Below are positions 45,207 to 54,667 of a stretch of 64,000 nt of DNA, in pieces. A program made the translations under genes and the position numbers. Positions within the stretch are counted from its first letter, which is position 1; each line of letters begins with the position of its first letter. The DNA lies in assembly GCA_963753685.1 (NCBI GenBank), contig CAVWDE010000013.1:89982-153981 (forward strand), written 5' to 3'. The notes under the pieces were generated by a model that was not told the DNA's origin, searched no databases, and saw only the letters and a list, made by a program, of their open reading frames with translations. The stretch comes from DATAOG01 sp963753685 (GTDB taxonomy: Bacteria; Pseudomonadota; Alphaproteobacteria; Geminicoccales; Geminicoccaceae).

Positions 45207-46322
45207 ATGAAGATCACCGCCGTCGAGGCGCTCTATCTGCGGCTGCCCGAAATCCAGGCGCGCACCGACAGCTCCCAGGACGCGCTCCTGATCCGGATCG
45301 AGACCGATGCCGGCATCACCGGCTGGGGCGAGGTCGACGGCTGCCCCTGGGTGGTCAAGGCGATCATCGAAGCGCCGATGTCGCACACGCTGGTGACCGG
45401 CCTGCGCGCGCTGCTGATCGGCGAAGACCCGCTCGAGACCGCAAGGCTCTGGCAGAAGATGTACCAGGGCACGCTTTATTACGGGCGTGAGGGGGCGGTG
45501 ATCCAGGCCATGGCCGGGATCGATCTCGCGCTTTGGGACATCAAGGGCAAGGCGCTCGAGCAGCCGGTCTGGAAGCTGCTCGGCGGCCGGCATCGCGACC
45601 GGCTGCGGGTCTACGCCTCGAACATGTTTCAGTTCACCGCCCAGGCGACCGCGGACCGGGTCCGGAAAGCCAGGGACGAGGGCTTCACCGCCGCCAAGTT
45701 CGGCTGGGAGCCGTTCGGGCGCGACCCGAAGACCGACTGCGCCTATCTGGAGGCGATGCGCAAGGCGGCCGGCGACGACTTCGACCTGATGCTCGATGTC
45801 GGCTTGGTCTGGGACGCGACCACCACGATCCAGCGCGCGAAACTGTTCGAGCCTTACGGCCTGTTCTGGATCGAGGAGCCGCTGCCGCCGGACGATCTCG
45901 AGGGCTACGCGCGGGTCAGTCGCGCGATCCGCCAGCGGCTTGCCGCCGGCGAGGAGGAGTGCACGCTGCGCGGCTTCAGGCGGTTGATCGACGAGGGCGG
46001 CATCGGCCTTGCCCAGATCGACATGACCCGCTGCGGCCTGACCCAGTCGATGCAGATCGCGGCCCATGCCGCGAGCCGCGGCGTGCCGGTCGCCAACCAC
46101 AACTTCACCACCGACATCAACACCGCGGCCTCGCTGCACTTCCTGGCGGCGGTGCCGAACGCGCTGGTGCTCGAGTACTGCGTCGAGCCGTCCGAGATCT
46201 CGCGCCGCCTGATCAGGAACCCGATCCGCCTCGAGGACGGCCACATGCGCGTGCCCGAAGAGCCGGGGCTCGGCGTCGCGCCGGATCTGGCAGTGATCGA
46301 GAAATACCTCGTGCGCGATTGA
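45207..46322 (+). CDS. Mandelate racemase/muconate lactonizing enzyme-family protein, second copy
   Basis: A 371-residue enolase-superfamily enzyme from ATG 45207. Metal ligands are D197 (LMLDVG), E223 or E224 (WIEEP) and E249 or E250 (AAGEEE), and the His is at about H298 (VANHNFTT). The KxK base motif reads K164-F-G166, so the second Lys is Gly here. The enzyme is thus of a different subgroup from the one at 19451. Without the second Lys a His or other residue must act as base. It is followed by an amino-acid-type ABC importer, which may bring in its substrate. Confidence 0.87.
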   Translation: MKITAVEALYLRLPEIQARTDSSQDALLIRIETDAGITGWGEVDGCPWVVKAIIEAPMSHTLVTGLRALLIGEDPLETARLWQKMYQGTLYYGREGAVIQAMAGIDLALWDIKGKALEQPVWKLLGGRHRDRLRVYASNMFQFTAQATADRVRKARDEGFTAAKFGWEPFGRDPKTDCAYLEAMRKAAGDDFDLMLDVGLVWDATTTIQRAKLFEPYGLFWIEEPLPPDDLEGYARVSRAIRQRLAAGEEECTLRGFRRLIDEGGIGLAQIDMTRCGLTQSMQIAAHAASRGVPVANHNFTTDINTAASLHFLAAVPNALVLEYCVEPSEISRRLIRNPIRLEDGHMRVPEEPGLGVAPDLAVIEKYLVRD

Positions 46323-46417
46323 CGGCACCTAGCACAAAGGAAAACCTGGGCGCCGCGACGATTGGCTGAACCTCAGCCGAGCGGGTCCGGCGCTCGAAGA
46401 TGGAGGAGGAAAGGCGC

Positions 46418-47293
46418 ATGCGTTGTCTGATCGTTGGTCTCGCAGGACTTGCCGCCGTGGTCGCCGGCGGGGGCGCCCCGAGCGCCCAGGCGGACGAGTT
46501 CTACCAGGAAACCAAGCCGATGTTCGAGAACTGCGCCGACGGTTCGCTCGACCGGGTGCGCAAGGACGGCATCGTGCTCGGCGAATCGGCGATCGCGCCG
46601 CATTCGATGCTCGATCCCAAGACCAAGGAGGCGAGCGGCATCGACGTCGAGATCAACAACGCCGTGCTCGACTGGCTCGGCGTCGAGAAGCGGACCTTCG
46701 AGTGGATGCCCTGGGAATCGCAGATCCCCTCGCTGCTGTCGAAGCGGACCGACGTGATCGCCCAGAACATCCACGTCAACCCCGACCGGGTGAAGGTGAT
46801 CAGCTTCACCGGCCCCGCCTGGTGGTACGGCCCGGTCGTCCTGGTCCAGAAGGGCAATCCCACCGGCATCAAGTCCTACGACGACTTCAAGGGCCAGACC
46901 GTGGGCGCGATCTCGGGCTCGGCCGCCGAGAACTATCTGCGCCGGATCGGCGCCAACACCCAGCCCTTCAAGGCGCCCGCCGAGGAGCTCCAGAGCCTGG
47001 ACCAGGGCCGGGTCAAGTCGGTGGTCGAGGACGACGTCATCTACACCGTGTACGCGAGCGAGAACCCTAACAGCAACGTCGAGGCGCTCTGGGACATCGC
47101 GACCCCGGACGACATCGTGTTCGGCGGCGGCTACGGCAACGCCCGCTACGGCATCCGCAAGGAAGACTGCCAGCTGCGGGTCGCCTACACGGCCGCCCTG
47201 GCCGAGCTGCGCGCCAACGGCTTCGTCAGCTCGGTCCTCAAGAAGTACGGGCTCTCCGATCGCAACCTGTTCTGGTTCAAGCTCAATCCGTGA
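46418..47293 (+). CDS. Polar amino-acid-type ABC substrate-binding protein
   Basis: A 291-residue exported protein (signal peptide CLIVGLAGLAAVVAGGG, cleaved near AQA-D). The start ATG 46418 follows GGAGGAAAGG. The body has LDPKTKEASGIDVEINNAVL, FEWMPWESQIPSLLSKRTDV and FKGQTVGAISGSAAENYL, the SBP_bac_3 pattern. It binds an amino acid or related cation in the periplasm and is followed by one permease and an ATPase. Confidence 0.9.
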   Translation: MRCLIVGLAGLAAVVAGGGAPSAQADEFYQETKPMFENCADGSLDRVRKDGIVLGESAIAPHSMLDPKTKEASGIDVEINNAVLDWLGVEKRTFEWMPWESQIPSLLSKRTDVIAQNIHVNPDRVKVISFTGPAWWYGPVVLVQKGNPTGIKSYDDFKGQTVGAISGSAAENYLRRIGANTQPFKAPAEELQSLDQGRVKSVVEDDVIYTVYASENPNSNVEALWDIATPDDIVFGGGYGNARYGIRKEDCQLRVAYTAALAELRANGFVSSVLKKYGLSDRNLFWFKLNP

Positions 47294-47358
47294 GCGCGCC
47301 GTCCCGGGGCGGGCCACCCTGAGCCTCGCCCCGGGCCCCGCCCGGGCGCGTTTCTGAC

Positions 47359-48039
47359 ATGGAGCTGTTCAATCCCGAGGTCGCGATCGAGGCCTTCGGC
47401 CCGCTGCTCGCCGGCCTCCTGATCACCTGCGAGCTCACGGTCGTCGTCATCTGCTTGAGCCTGATCCTTGGCCTGTTCGTAGCACTGGCCCGCATGTTCG
47501 GCCCCAAGCCCCTGGTCTGGCTGGTGATCGGCTACGTCGAGGTGATGCGCAACACGCCGCTGCTCCTGCAGCTGGTCTATGTCTACTACGTGCTGCCCGA
47601 GGTCGGGATCCGGCTCGATAGCTTCACGGCCTCGGTGATCGCGCTCACCCTCAACTACTCGGCCTACATCTCCGAGGTCTACCGCTCGGGCATCCAGGGC
47701 ATCGGCCGCGGCCAGAGCGATGCCGCCGCCGCGCTCGGCATGACCCGGGCCCTGGCGCTGCGCCGGATCATCCTGCCGCAGGCGGTGCGCCTCGTGGTCC
47801 CGGCACTCGGCAACTATCTGATCTCGCTGTTCAAGGACACGGCGCTGTGCTCGGTCGTGAGCGTGCAGGAGGTGCTGTTCAGCGCCCAGCTGATCGCCGC
47901 CCGCAACTATCAGTACCTGACCCTCTACACGGTCGTGGGCGTCCTCTACTTCATCGTCGGGTTCGCGGCCGCCCGGCTCGTGAACCACCTCGAGGCGCGC
48001 ACGCGCCAGGGCTACCGCCGCCGGAGGCGGCCGGCGTGA
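47359..48039 (+). CDS. Polar amino-acid ABC transporter permease
   Basis: A 226-residue permease of the HisM/GlnP type with about five helices. Motifs include GYVEVMRNTPLLLQLVYVYY, SEVYRSGIQGIGRGQSDAA and the EAA-loop continuation LGMTRALALRRIILPQAVR. A single permease gene suggests a homodimeric channel. It overlaps the ATPase gene by 4 bases (GTGA at 48036-48039). Confidence 0.92.
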   Translation: MELFNPEVAIEAFGPLLAGLLITCELTVVVICLSLILGLFVALARMFGPKPLVWLVIGYVEVMRNTPLLLQLVYVYYVLPEVGIRLDSFTASVIALTLNYSAYISEVYRSGIQGIGRGQSDAAAALGMTRALALRRIILPQAVRLVVPALGNYLISLFKDTALCSVVSVQEVLFSAQLIAARNYQYLTLYTVVGVLYFIVGFAAARLVNHLEARTRQGYRRRRRPA

Positions 48040-48836
48040 GCGCTCAGACCCACGACCGTCAGGCCCCGCACCGGCCGATGATCGAGGCCCTGGACCTGCA
48101 CAAATCGTTCGGCCCCATCGAGGTCCTGAAGGGCGTGAGCCTCAGCGTCGCGCGCGGCGAGGTGATCTGCGTGATCGGCCCCTCGGGCTCCGGCAAGTCG
48201 ACGCTGCTGCGCTGCCTCAACTGGCTGGAAGTGCCCGAGCGCGGGCTGATCCGGATCGACGGCGAGCCCGCCTACCGCGAGCAGACGGACGGCCACCTTC
48301 GGCTCCAGGCGCCCAAACGCATCGCCGCGATCCGGGCCCGGGTCGGCATGGTCTTCCAGGCCTTCAACCTCTTTCCCCACCTGAACGCGCTCGAGAACGT
48401 GATGGAAGCCCCGGTCCACGTCCTCAAGCGCCCGAAGCCCGAAGCGCGCGAGGCGGCGCGGGCCTTGCTCGCCCAGGTCGGCCTCGCCGATCGCGCCGAC
48501 CACTACCCCGAGGAGCTCTCCGGCGGCCAGCAGCAGCGGGTCGCGATCGCGCGCGCGCTGGCCATGGGTCCCAAGGCCATGCTGTTCGACGAGGTCACGA
48601 GCGCGCTCGATCCCGAGCTGGTGGGCGAGGTCCTGAACGTGATGCGCGACCTCGCCTCACGCGGCATGACCATGATCGTCGTCACCCACGAGATGAACTT
48701 CGCCCGCCAGGTGTGCGATCGCGTGATCTTCATGGACCAGGGCGTGATCGCCGAACAGGGCATCCCGACCGAGATCTTCACCCGCCCCAGCGAGCCCCGC
48801 ACCCGCGCCTTCCTCCGCGAAATCCTCGAGCGCTAA
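48036..48836 (+). CDS. Polar amino-acid ABC transporter ATPase (GlnQ/HisP type)
   Basis: A 266-residue ATPase starting at GTG 48036. Walker A is GPSGSGKST (48-56), the Q-loop is VFQAFNLFPHL, the signature is LSGGQQQR (161-168) and Walker B is AMLFDEVTSALD. The HisP-type pattern IVVTHEMNFARQVCDRVIFM is present. There is no extra C-terminal domain, as usual for this class. It completes the importer 46418-48836. Confidence 0.93.
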   Translation: MSAQTHDRQAPHRPMIEALDLHKSFGPIEVLKGVSLSVARGEVICVIGPSGSGKSTLLRCLNWLEVPERGLIRIDGEPAYREQTDGHLRLQAPKRIAAIRARVGMVFQAFNLFPHLNALENVMEAPVHVLKRPKPEAREAARALLAQVGLADRADHYPEELSGGQQQRVAIARALAMGPKAMLFDEVTSALDPELVGEVLNVMRDLASRGMTMIVVTHEMNFARQVCDRVIFMDQGVIAEQGIPTEIFTRPSEPRTRAFLREILER

Positions 48837-48965
48837 AGCCTTTCGCCGCTGCCCGACGCCCTTAGCTAGCTGCGGCCGCCCGACCCGAGGAAATACTCCT
48901 CAAACCCACAAGATCTGTGCCAGAATACGACCTCTCGTCCGAGCAAAGGCTCATGGAGAAGTGTC

Positions 48966-49283
48966 ATGCAAGGCATCATCGGCTTGATCATCGAGATCAT
49001 CGCGGGCGCGATTGGCGGCAACGCGGCGGGCGCGGCCGTCAAGAACTACAGCCTCGGGCCCGCCGGCAACTCGATCGCCGGCGGCATCGGCGGCCTGGTG
49101 CTGGGGCAGATCCTGGCCGCCCTGGGCCTGGGCGAGCCGTCGATGGCGACCGAGGGGGCGGCGACGGCGCCCGGCGCGGGTCTGGACATCGGCGCCCTGA
49201 TCGGTCAGCTGGTCGGCGGCGGCGCCGGGGGCGCGGTGCTGACGATCATCGTCGGGCTGGTCAAAAACATGATGCAGAAGTAG
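48966..49283 (+). CDS. Small Gly/Ala-rich membrane protein
   Basis: A 105-residue protein from ATG 48966 with GGAGAAG upstream. It is two hydrophobic Gly-zipper blocks (IIAGAIGGNAAGAAVKNYSL and SIAGGIGGLVLGQILAALGL) and a C-terminal LTIIVGLVKNMMQK. Similar short proteins are widespread in soil proteobacteria, without a known role. The Gly-zipper pattern suggests oligomers in the membrane. It is alone, 130 bases after the ABC operon. Confidence 0.65.
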   Translation: MQGIIGLIIEIIAGAIGGNAAGAAVKNYSLGPAGNSIAGGIGGLVLGQILAALGLGEPSMATEGAATAPGAGLDIGALIGQLVGGGAGGAVLTIIVGLVKNMMQK

Positions 49284-49596
49284 CCGGCACGGCGCTGCAC
49301 AGCCGGGATCACCGACCGGCGGCACCGCGAGCCGGCCCAGCTTTTCACAGAGAAACGGGCGCGGGGCGGTCTGGTCCCACGCAAAGGTTCCGCGTAGCTC
49401 TCGGCAGTTACGGTTGATACGGACGCGTGTTCGGTCTGGGACGGTTGCGCGCAGGCGCGCCAAGGGCTCCTTACGGCGCTCGACGGGGCCGGCACAAGGG
49501 GGGCCCGATCCCGTTGGCCCCGTCGACCGTCGCGGAAGCCCCGGATTGCGCGCCTACTCTCGACGATCGGTAGCCGCCGGCTTGAGCAACGGTCGG
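49284..49596. other. Intergenic, nothing recognised
   Basis: Between a plus-strand small protein and the convergent end of a minus-strand gene. No hairpin with a T tract and no supported frame was found. Confidence 0.35.
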
Positions 49597-50754
49597 CTAG
49601 CCAGCCCGCCGGGCGGCGATGAACATCATGGTTTGCGGGACCGTCCGGTGGATCTTGGACAGGGTCGCAAGGTCGTCCCCCGGAAACGCGCCGCGATAGG
49701 GGCTGGTTCGATGGTCCCAACGGGGTCTGCCGAGCGGAATGATGCTTTGACTCAGGAGGCGCGCAAGGTCGCGTTGCGTGGCCGGCATTTGCTGCATTCT
49801 TACCAGCCGCTTGGGATTTCCGAGCTTCTCCGACAGAGATCCGAATTGTGAGAACCTGCCATCCAAATCGATCACGCCTGCGAGGCGCGCACCGAGATTG
49901 GCCTTATTACGAAAATGATGCGAGTAGGTAATGCCCGAGCTAAAGCTTGACACAACCACGTCGGATATCGATGCCAGTGGCGCCGACCCGGACATGTCAT
50001 TCGACTTCAACATCCCGAAAATCCGGCTGACGATCGGCTCCCAGCGCTGTGGCAAGATCCCGCAGTCGTTTGCCGTCCCCCAGGTCATCAGCGGCATGAC
50101 CATGACCCGGCCGGTTCCGGCCGCGCAAAACTGGGCGCCCATCCGGCTCGATAGATAGTAAAATAGGTTCGACCAGTTGCCCAGAGCCTGATAGTTGGCA
50201 TCATCATACCCCCCCTGGCCGGGCGTCGGGTGAAAGAAGATATGCGCTTTGTCGAAACTGCTGACGCCGTCCGGAACCAGCACGCCGAACCACCTCGGGA
50301 CCACTTGCTCGTCAAGCTCGAAATACGAGATTTTGCCTTTGCCGGCGACACTGCCCCATTGGAAAACGAATTCTGACAGAAGCGATGCTTCGCTGGGCGT
50401 GTCCGTGTTGTGGTCGACCGCGGTCGCGAGGCCGCCGGCATTCCTCATCGGTCGTAGGGTTGCCGTCTGAACGGGCGTTGGTGGTGGCGGCGGCATCGCG
50501 CCGCGATCGGGACCCTTGCTGCTGCGCCGCAGGCTCGCCCGGCCTCGCCAGACTCCACCGCGGGGTGCCGGCAGGTGTTGCAGCCCCTGGGACGCCTCGA
50601 TCGCCTGCCCAAGTCCTTCGGGCGTCAGCAGCGGCCCGCAGGTGCCGCGAGGGTCCGGCCCGACTGCCACCGACGCCGCGCCAATCCTGGCGACGTCGGG
50701 AGCCCGGTGGTTGCCGTTTCTGCCGGCACTTTGGTCAATGGCGGCCCAGGACAT
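49597..50754 (-). CDS. Unknown protein with alpha/beta-hydrolase-like features
   Basis: A 385-residue protein from ATG 50754, with GGAGA nine bases upstream. The first about 130 residues are low-complexity and Pro-rich (MPPPPPTPVQTA). The rest is well ordered: YFELDEQVVPRWFGVLVPDG, IFFHPTPGQGGYDD, then VVVSSFSSGITYSHHFRN, where S-F-S-S-G resembles a nucleophile elbow, and HRTVPQTMMFIAARRAG at the end. Base composition is somewhat lower in GC than in neighbouring genes. The catalytic triad is not certain, and a hydrolase or esterase role is only suggested. Confidence 0.6.
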   Translation of the reverse strand: MSWAAIDQSAGRNGNHRAPDVARIGAASVAVGPDPRGTCGPLLTPEGLGQAIEASQGLQHLPAPRGGVWRGRASLRRSSKGPDRGAMPPPPPTPVQTATLRPMRNAGGLATAVDHNTDTPSEASLLSEFVFQWGSVAGKGKISYFELDEQVVPRWFGVLVPDGVSSFDKAHIFFHPTPGQGGYDDANYQALGNWSNLFYYLSSRMGAQFCAAGTGRVMVMPLMTWGTANDCGILPQRWEPIVSRIFGMLKSNDMSGSAPLASISDVVVSSFSSGITYSHHFRNKANLGARLAGVIDLDGRFSQFGSLSEKLGNPKRLVRMQQMPATQRDLARLLSQSIIPLGRPRWDHRTSPYRGAFPGDDLATLSKIHRTVPQTMMFIAARRAG

Positions 50755-51148
50755 TTCAATGTCTCCGGTTTTGACAGGTGTGTGACGAAATTCCCGAGCC
50801 CCCAGGCCCTGAACCGGGATTCCCAAAGATGCCGGCCAGGGAAGGCGAATGTGCACCGCTGGAGCGTGCGCGGCAAGGCCGCGAGGAGCTGGGCGACGTG
50901 CGCGTGCGCAACCAACGGTAGGACGTTGGCGAGCCCGCAGGATGAGCATCGCCGAGGTCGGGGTCGAAAACATCTCTCGCGAACCGTGTCAGGGCCCTCA
51001 TGGGAAGGCGAAGCGGCGCGCAGGACCGTGAGACGCGTTCCGGGCCGCTCGAGGTGGCGACGGAAAGGGGCTTTCGTGGCGGGCGGAGTTGCGGGAGTAT
51101 CGGGAGCAGGTCCGCGGGGGAGGGAGCCATGAGTGGGGGAAGGAGGCC
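50755..51148. other. Intergenic between divergent genes
   Basis: No supported gene. Promoters for both directions must lie here, but I could not pick one. AAGGAGG at about 51140 serves the HAD gene at 51149. Confidence 0.35.
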
Positions 51149-51814
51149 ATGAGTGCGCCGGCCCTGATCTTCGATCTCGACGGCACCCTGGTCGACAGCG
51201 TCTATCAGCACGTGCTGGCCTGGCACGAGGCGCTGCAGGCGGCCGGCATCGAGCTGTCGGTGTGGCGCATCCATCGCCGGATCGGCATGAGCGGCGGCCT
51301 GTTCACCCGCGCGCTCCTGCGCGAGACCGGGCGCGAGCTCGACCAGGCGCTGCTCGCGCAGCTGCAGGAGCGCCATACCGCCGCCTATAAGGCTCGGATC
51401 GCCGAGGTCGTGCCGCTGCCCGGAGCGCGGCGCCTGCTCGCCCGGCTGACCGAGCTCGGCTGCCCCTGGGCGATCGCGACCAGCGGCCGGATCGAGAGCG
51501 CCGGGCCGGCGATCGCCAAGCTCGGCGTGCCCGAGGGGGTGCCGATCGTGACCCGCGATCTGGTGCCCCACGCCAAGCCCGACCCGGATCTGTTCCTGGA
51601 GGCGGTCCGCCAGCTCGGCTGCCCGGTCGAGCAGGCGGTGGTGGTCGGCGACAGCGTCTGGGACCTGCTCGCGGCCAGGCGGGCGCGGACCCTCGGCATC
51701 GGGGTGCTTTCGGGCGGCTATGGCAAGGAGGAGCTGGAGCGGGCGGGGGCCTACCGGGTCTACGAGGACCCGGCCGACCTTTTGGTGCATCTGGACGAGG
51801 TCGGGGTCCGCTGA
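51149..51814 (+). CDS. HAD-superfamily phosphatase (phosphoglycolate phosphatase/beta-PGM-like)
   Basis: A 221-residue HAD hydrolase. D9-x-D11 in IFDLDGTLVDS is the nucleophile motif I. The cap domain (about 17-90) follows. Motif II is the Ser/Thr in AIATSGR, motif III the Lys in HAKPDPDLF, and motif IV is VVGDSVWD. It is 57 bases upstream of the glycogen synthase gene and may belong to the same sugar-phosphate operon. The substrate is unknown, although HAD enzymes in this place often dephosphorylate hexose phosphates. Confidence 0.9.
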   Translation: MSAPALIFDLDGTLVDSVYQHVLAWHEALQAAGIELSVWRIHRRIGMSGGLFTRALLRETGRELDQALLAQLQERHTAAYKARIAEVVPLPGARRLLARLTELGCPWAIATSGRIESAGPAIAKLGVPEGVPIVTRDLVPHAKPDPDLFLEAVRQLGCPVEQAVVVGDSVWDLLAARRARTLGIGVLSGGYGKEELERAGAYRVYEDPADLLVHLDEVGVR

Positions 51815-51871
51815 GGGGCGACCGGCCGCGAACGGGACGCGGCCGCGGCGTGTTCAGAACGGGAGGCGGAC

Positions 51872-53083
51872 ATGGCGGAGATCAGGAAGGCGCTGCTGTT
51901 CACCAACGAATACCCGCCCAACGTCTATGGCGGGGCCGGCGTGCACGTCGAGTATCTGAGCCGGGCGCTGGCCGGCAAGATCGCGGTCGAGGTGCGCTGC
52001 TTCGGCGACCAGCAGAGCGCGGACCCGAAGCTCACGGTGCGCGGCTATCCGCGCTGGGCCGAAAGTTCGGAAAACACCGACCCGCGCTTCGGCGGCGCGC
52101 TCGATGCCTTCTACCGTTCGCTGGCGATGGCCAAGGACCGGGTCGATGCCGATGTCGTGCACTGCCACACCTGGTACACCGACATGGGCGGCCTGCTCGC
52201 CGGCAAGCTCTGGGGCGTGCCCTACGTGCTCAGCATCCATTCGCTGGAGCCGCTCCGGCCCTGGAAGGTCGAGCAGCTGGGCAACGCCTATCACCTCAGC
52301 AGCTGGATGGAGCGGACCGCGATCGAGCAGGCCGATGCCATCATCGCGGTCTCGAAGGAGACCCGCGAGGACGTGCTGCGGCTGTTCGAGATCGACCCGG
52401 CGCGGGTGCACGTGATCCACAACGGCATCGATCCGCAGGAGTACCGGCCGAGCGGGGCGACCGACGCGCTGGCGCGTCACGGCATCGATCCGGCCCGGCC
52501 CTACCTGCTGTTCGTCGGCCGGATCACGCGCCAGAAGGGCATCATCCACCTGGTCGATGCGCTGCCAGAGATCGATCCGGAGCTGCAGATCGTGCTCGCC
52601 GCCGGCGCCCCCGACACGCCCGAGATCGGCCGCGAGATGGCGGCCCGGGTGGCCGAGGTCAGCGCCCTGCGCCCGGGCATGATCTGGATCCGCGAGATGC
52701 TGCCGCGCGCCGAGACGATCCAGCTCTACGAGCACGCGGCGGTGTTCTGCTGCCCGTCGGTGTATGAGCCGTTCGGGATCATCAACCTCGAGGCCATGGC
52801 CTGCGAGACCGCGGTGGTCGCGTCCCGGGTCGGCGGCATTCCGGAGGTCGTGGTGCCGGGCGAGACCGGCCTCCTGGTCGATCTGGCGCTCAAGCCCGGG
52901 ACCTTCGAGCCGACCGACCCCGCCGCCTTCTCCGCGGGCCTCGCGGCCGCGATCAACCAGCTCGCCCGCGACCCCGAACTGCGCGCGGCGATGGGCAAAC
53001 GCGGCCGTCAGCGCGTGCTCGACCACTTCAGCTGGGATGCGATCGCCCTGACCACGCTCGAGCTCTATCGCACGCTGCGCTGA
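51872..53083 (+). CDS. glgA: Glycogen synthase, corynebacterial/mycobacterial type (GT4)
   Basis: A 403-residue GT-B glycosyltransferase. The N-terminal FTNEYPPNVYGGAGVHVEYL and the later YVLSIHSLEPLRPWKVEQLG are characteristic of the actinobacterial GlgA/GlgM branch rather than the GT5 GlgA of enterobacteria. The second-domain donor site is VFCCPSVYEPFGIINLEAMA with the E-x7-E pair, and FVGRITRQKGIIHLVDALPE precedes it. It makes maltose-1-phosphate or elongates alpha-1,4-glucan from ADP-glucose. The start is ATG 51872. It is followed 19 bases later by phosphoglucomutase. Confidence 0.88.
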   Translation: MAEIRKALLFTNEYPPNVYGGAGVHVEYLSRALAGKIAVEVRCFGDQQSADPKLTVRGYPRWAESSENTDPRFGGALDAFYRSLAMAKDRVDADVVHCHTWYTDMGGLLAGKLWGVPYVLSIHSLEPLRPWKVEQLGNAYHLSSWMERTAIEQADAIIAVSKETREDVLRLFEIDPARVHVIHNGIDPQEYRPSGATDALARHGIDPARPYLLFVGRITRQKGIIHLVDALPEIDPELQIVLAAGAPDTPEIGREMAARVAEVSALRPGMIWIREMLPRAETIQLYEHAAVFCCPSVYEPFGIINLEAMACETAVVASRVGGIPEVVVPGETGLLVDLALKPGTFEPTDPAAFSAGLAAAINQLARDPELRAAMGKRGRQRVLDHFSWDAIALTTLELYRTLR

Positions 53084-53102
53084 TCCCGCGGAGGACCGTC
53101 CG

Positions 53103-54667
53103 ATGTCCGTGACCACGATTGCCACCAAGCCCTTCGAGGGCCAGCGCCCCGGCACCTCGGGCCTGCGCAAGAAGGTGCCGGTGTTCCAGGAGCCGCACTA
53201 CCTGGAGAACTTCGTCCAGGCGGTGTTCGACAGCCTCGAGGGCTTCCGCGGCCAGACACTGGTGGTCGGCGGCGATGGTCGCTACCACAACCGCGAAGCC
53301 GTGCAGACGATCCTCAAGATGGCCGCGGCCAACGGCTTCGGGCGCATCCTGGTCGGCCGCGGCGGGCTGCTCTCGACGCCCGCGGCCTCGGCCGTGATCC
53401 GCAGGCAAAAGGCGTTCGGCGGCATCATCCTCTCGGCCAGCCACAATCCCGGCGGCCCCGATGGCGACTTCGGCATCAAGTACAATGTCACCAACGGCGG
53501 CCCGGCGCCCGAGGCGGTGACCGAAGCGATCTTCAGGCGCACCCTCGACATCCACGAGTACCGCACGCTCGATGTGCCCGACCTGGCGCTGGATCGGGTC
53601 GGCAACAACGCCGCTCGGCGACGCCCTGGTCGAGGTGATCGATCCGGTCGCCGATTACCAGGAGCTGATGGCGAGCCTGTTCGACTTCGCGCGCCTGCGA
53701 AAGCTGTTCCAAGGCGGCTTTCGCATCTGCTTCGATGCCATGTCCGCGATCACCGGCCCCTATGCCAAGGCGATCCTGGAAGAAACGCTGGGCGCCGCGC
53801 CGGGCTCGGTGATCAACGGCGAGCCGCTGCCCGACTTCGGCGGCCACCACCCGGACCCGAACCCGGCGCATGCCAAAGAGCTGATCGACCTCATGATGGG
53901 GCCGGACGCACCCGACTTCGGCGCGGCCTCCGACGGCGATGGCGATCGCAATCTGATCGTCGGCCGCGGCATCTACGTGACGCCCTAGCGACAGCCTTGC
54001 GATCCTGGCCGCCAACGCCCATCTGGCGCCGGGCTATGCCGGCGGCCTTGCCGGCATCGCGCGCTCGATGCCGACCTCGCAGGCGGCCGACCGGGTCGCG
54101 CAAGCGCTCGGCATCGCCTGCTATGAGACCCCCACGGGCTGGAAGTTCTTCGGCAACCTTTTGGACGCGGGCCTTGCGACCCTGTGTGGGGAAGAAAGCT
54201 TCGGCACCGGCTCCAACCACGTGCGCGAGAAGGACGGTCTCTGGGCGGTCCTGCTGTGGCTCGACATCCTGGCTGCCCGCCGCCAGCCGGTCGCCGAGAT
54301 CGTGCGCGAGCACTGGGCCCGCTTCGGCCGCAACTACTATTCTCGCCACGACTACGAGGAGGTCGACGCGACCGCGGCAGCCGGCCTGATGGCCGAGCTG
54401 CGCGCCCGCCTGGCCGCGCTGCCCGGACAGCGCTTCGGCGACCTCCTGATCGAGCAGGCCGACGACTTCAGCTACACCGACCCGGTCGACGGCTCGATCA
54501 GCACCGGCCAGGGCATCCGCCTCCTGTTCGCGGGCGGCGCCCGGATCGTCTACCGCCTGTCGGGCACCGGCACCGCGGGCGCCACTTTGCGCGTCTACCT
54601 CGAACGCTTCGAGCCCGACCCGGGCCAAGCCACGACCAGGATCCGCAGGCGGCGCTTCGCCCCCTGA
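53103..54667 (+). pseudogene. pgm: Alpha-D-glucose phosphate-specific phosphoglucomutase, two frameshifts
   Basis: Starts ATG 53103 (MSVTTIATKPFEGQRPGTSG). The catalytic Ser loop is GIILSASHNPGGPDGDFG, the metal site is ASDGDGDRN and the sugar-binding loop is GEESFGTGSNH. The reading is broken twice. Deleting one A at about 53604 restores RVGTTPLGDALVEVID, and deleting T53986 turns a stop (TAG) into TPSDSLAILAANA. The corrected protein has about 520 residues, close to the family norm. It interconverts glucose-1-P and glucose-6-P for glycogen turnover. Both breaks are simple single-base insertions, so sequencing error is as likely as decay. Confidence 0.85.
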
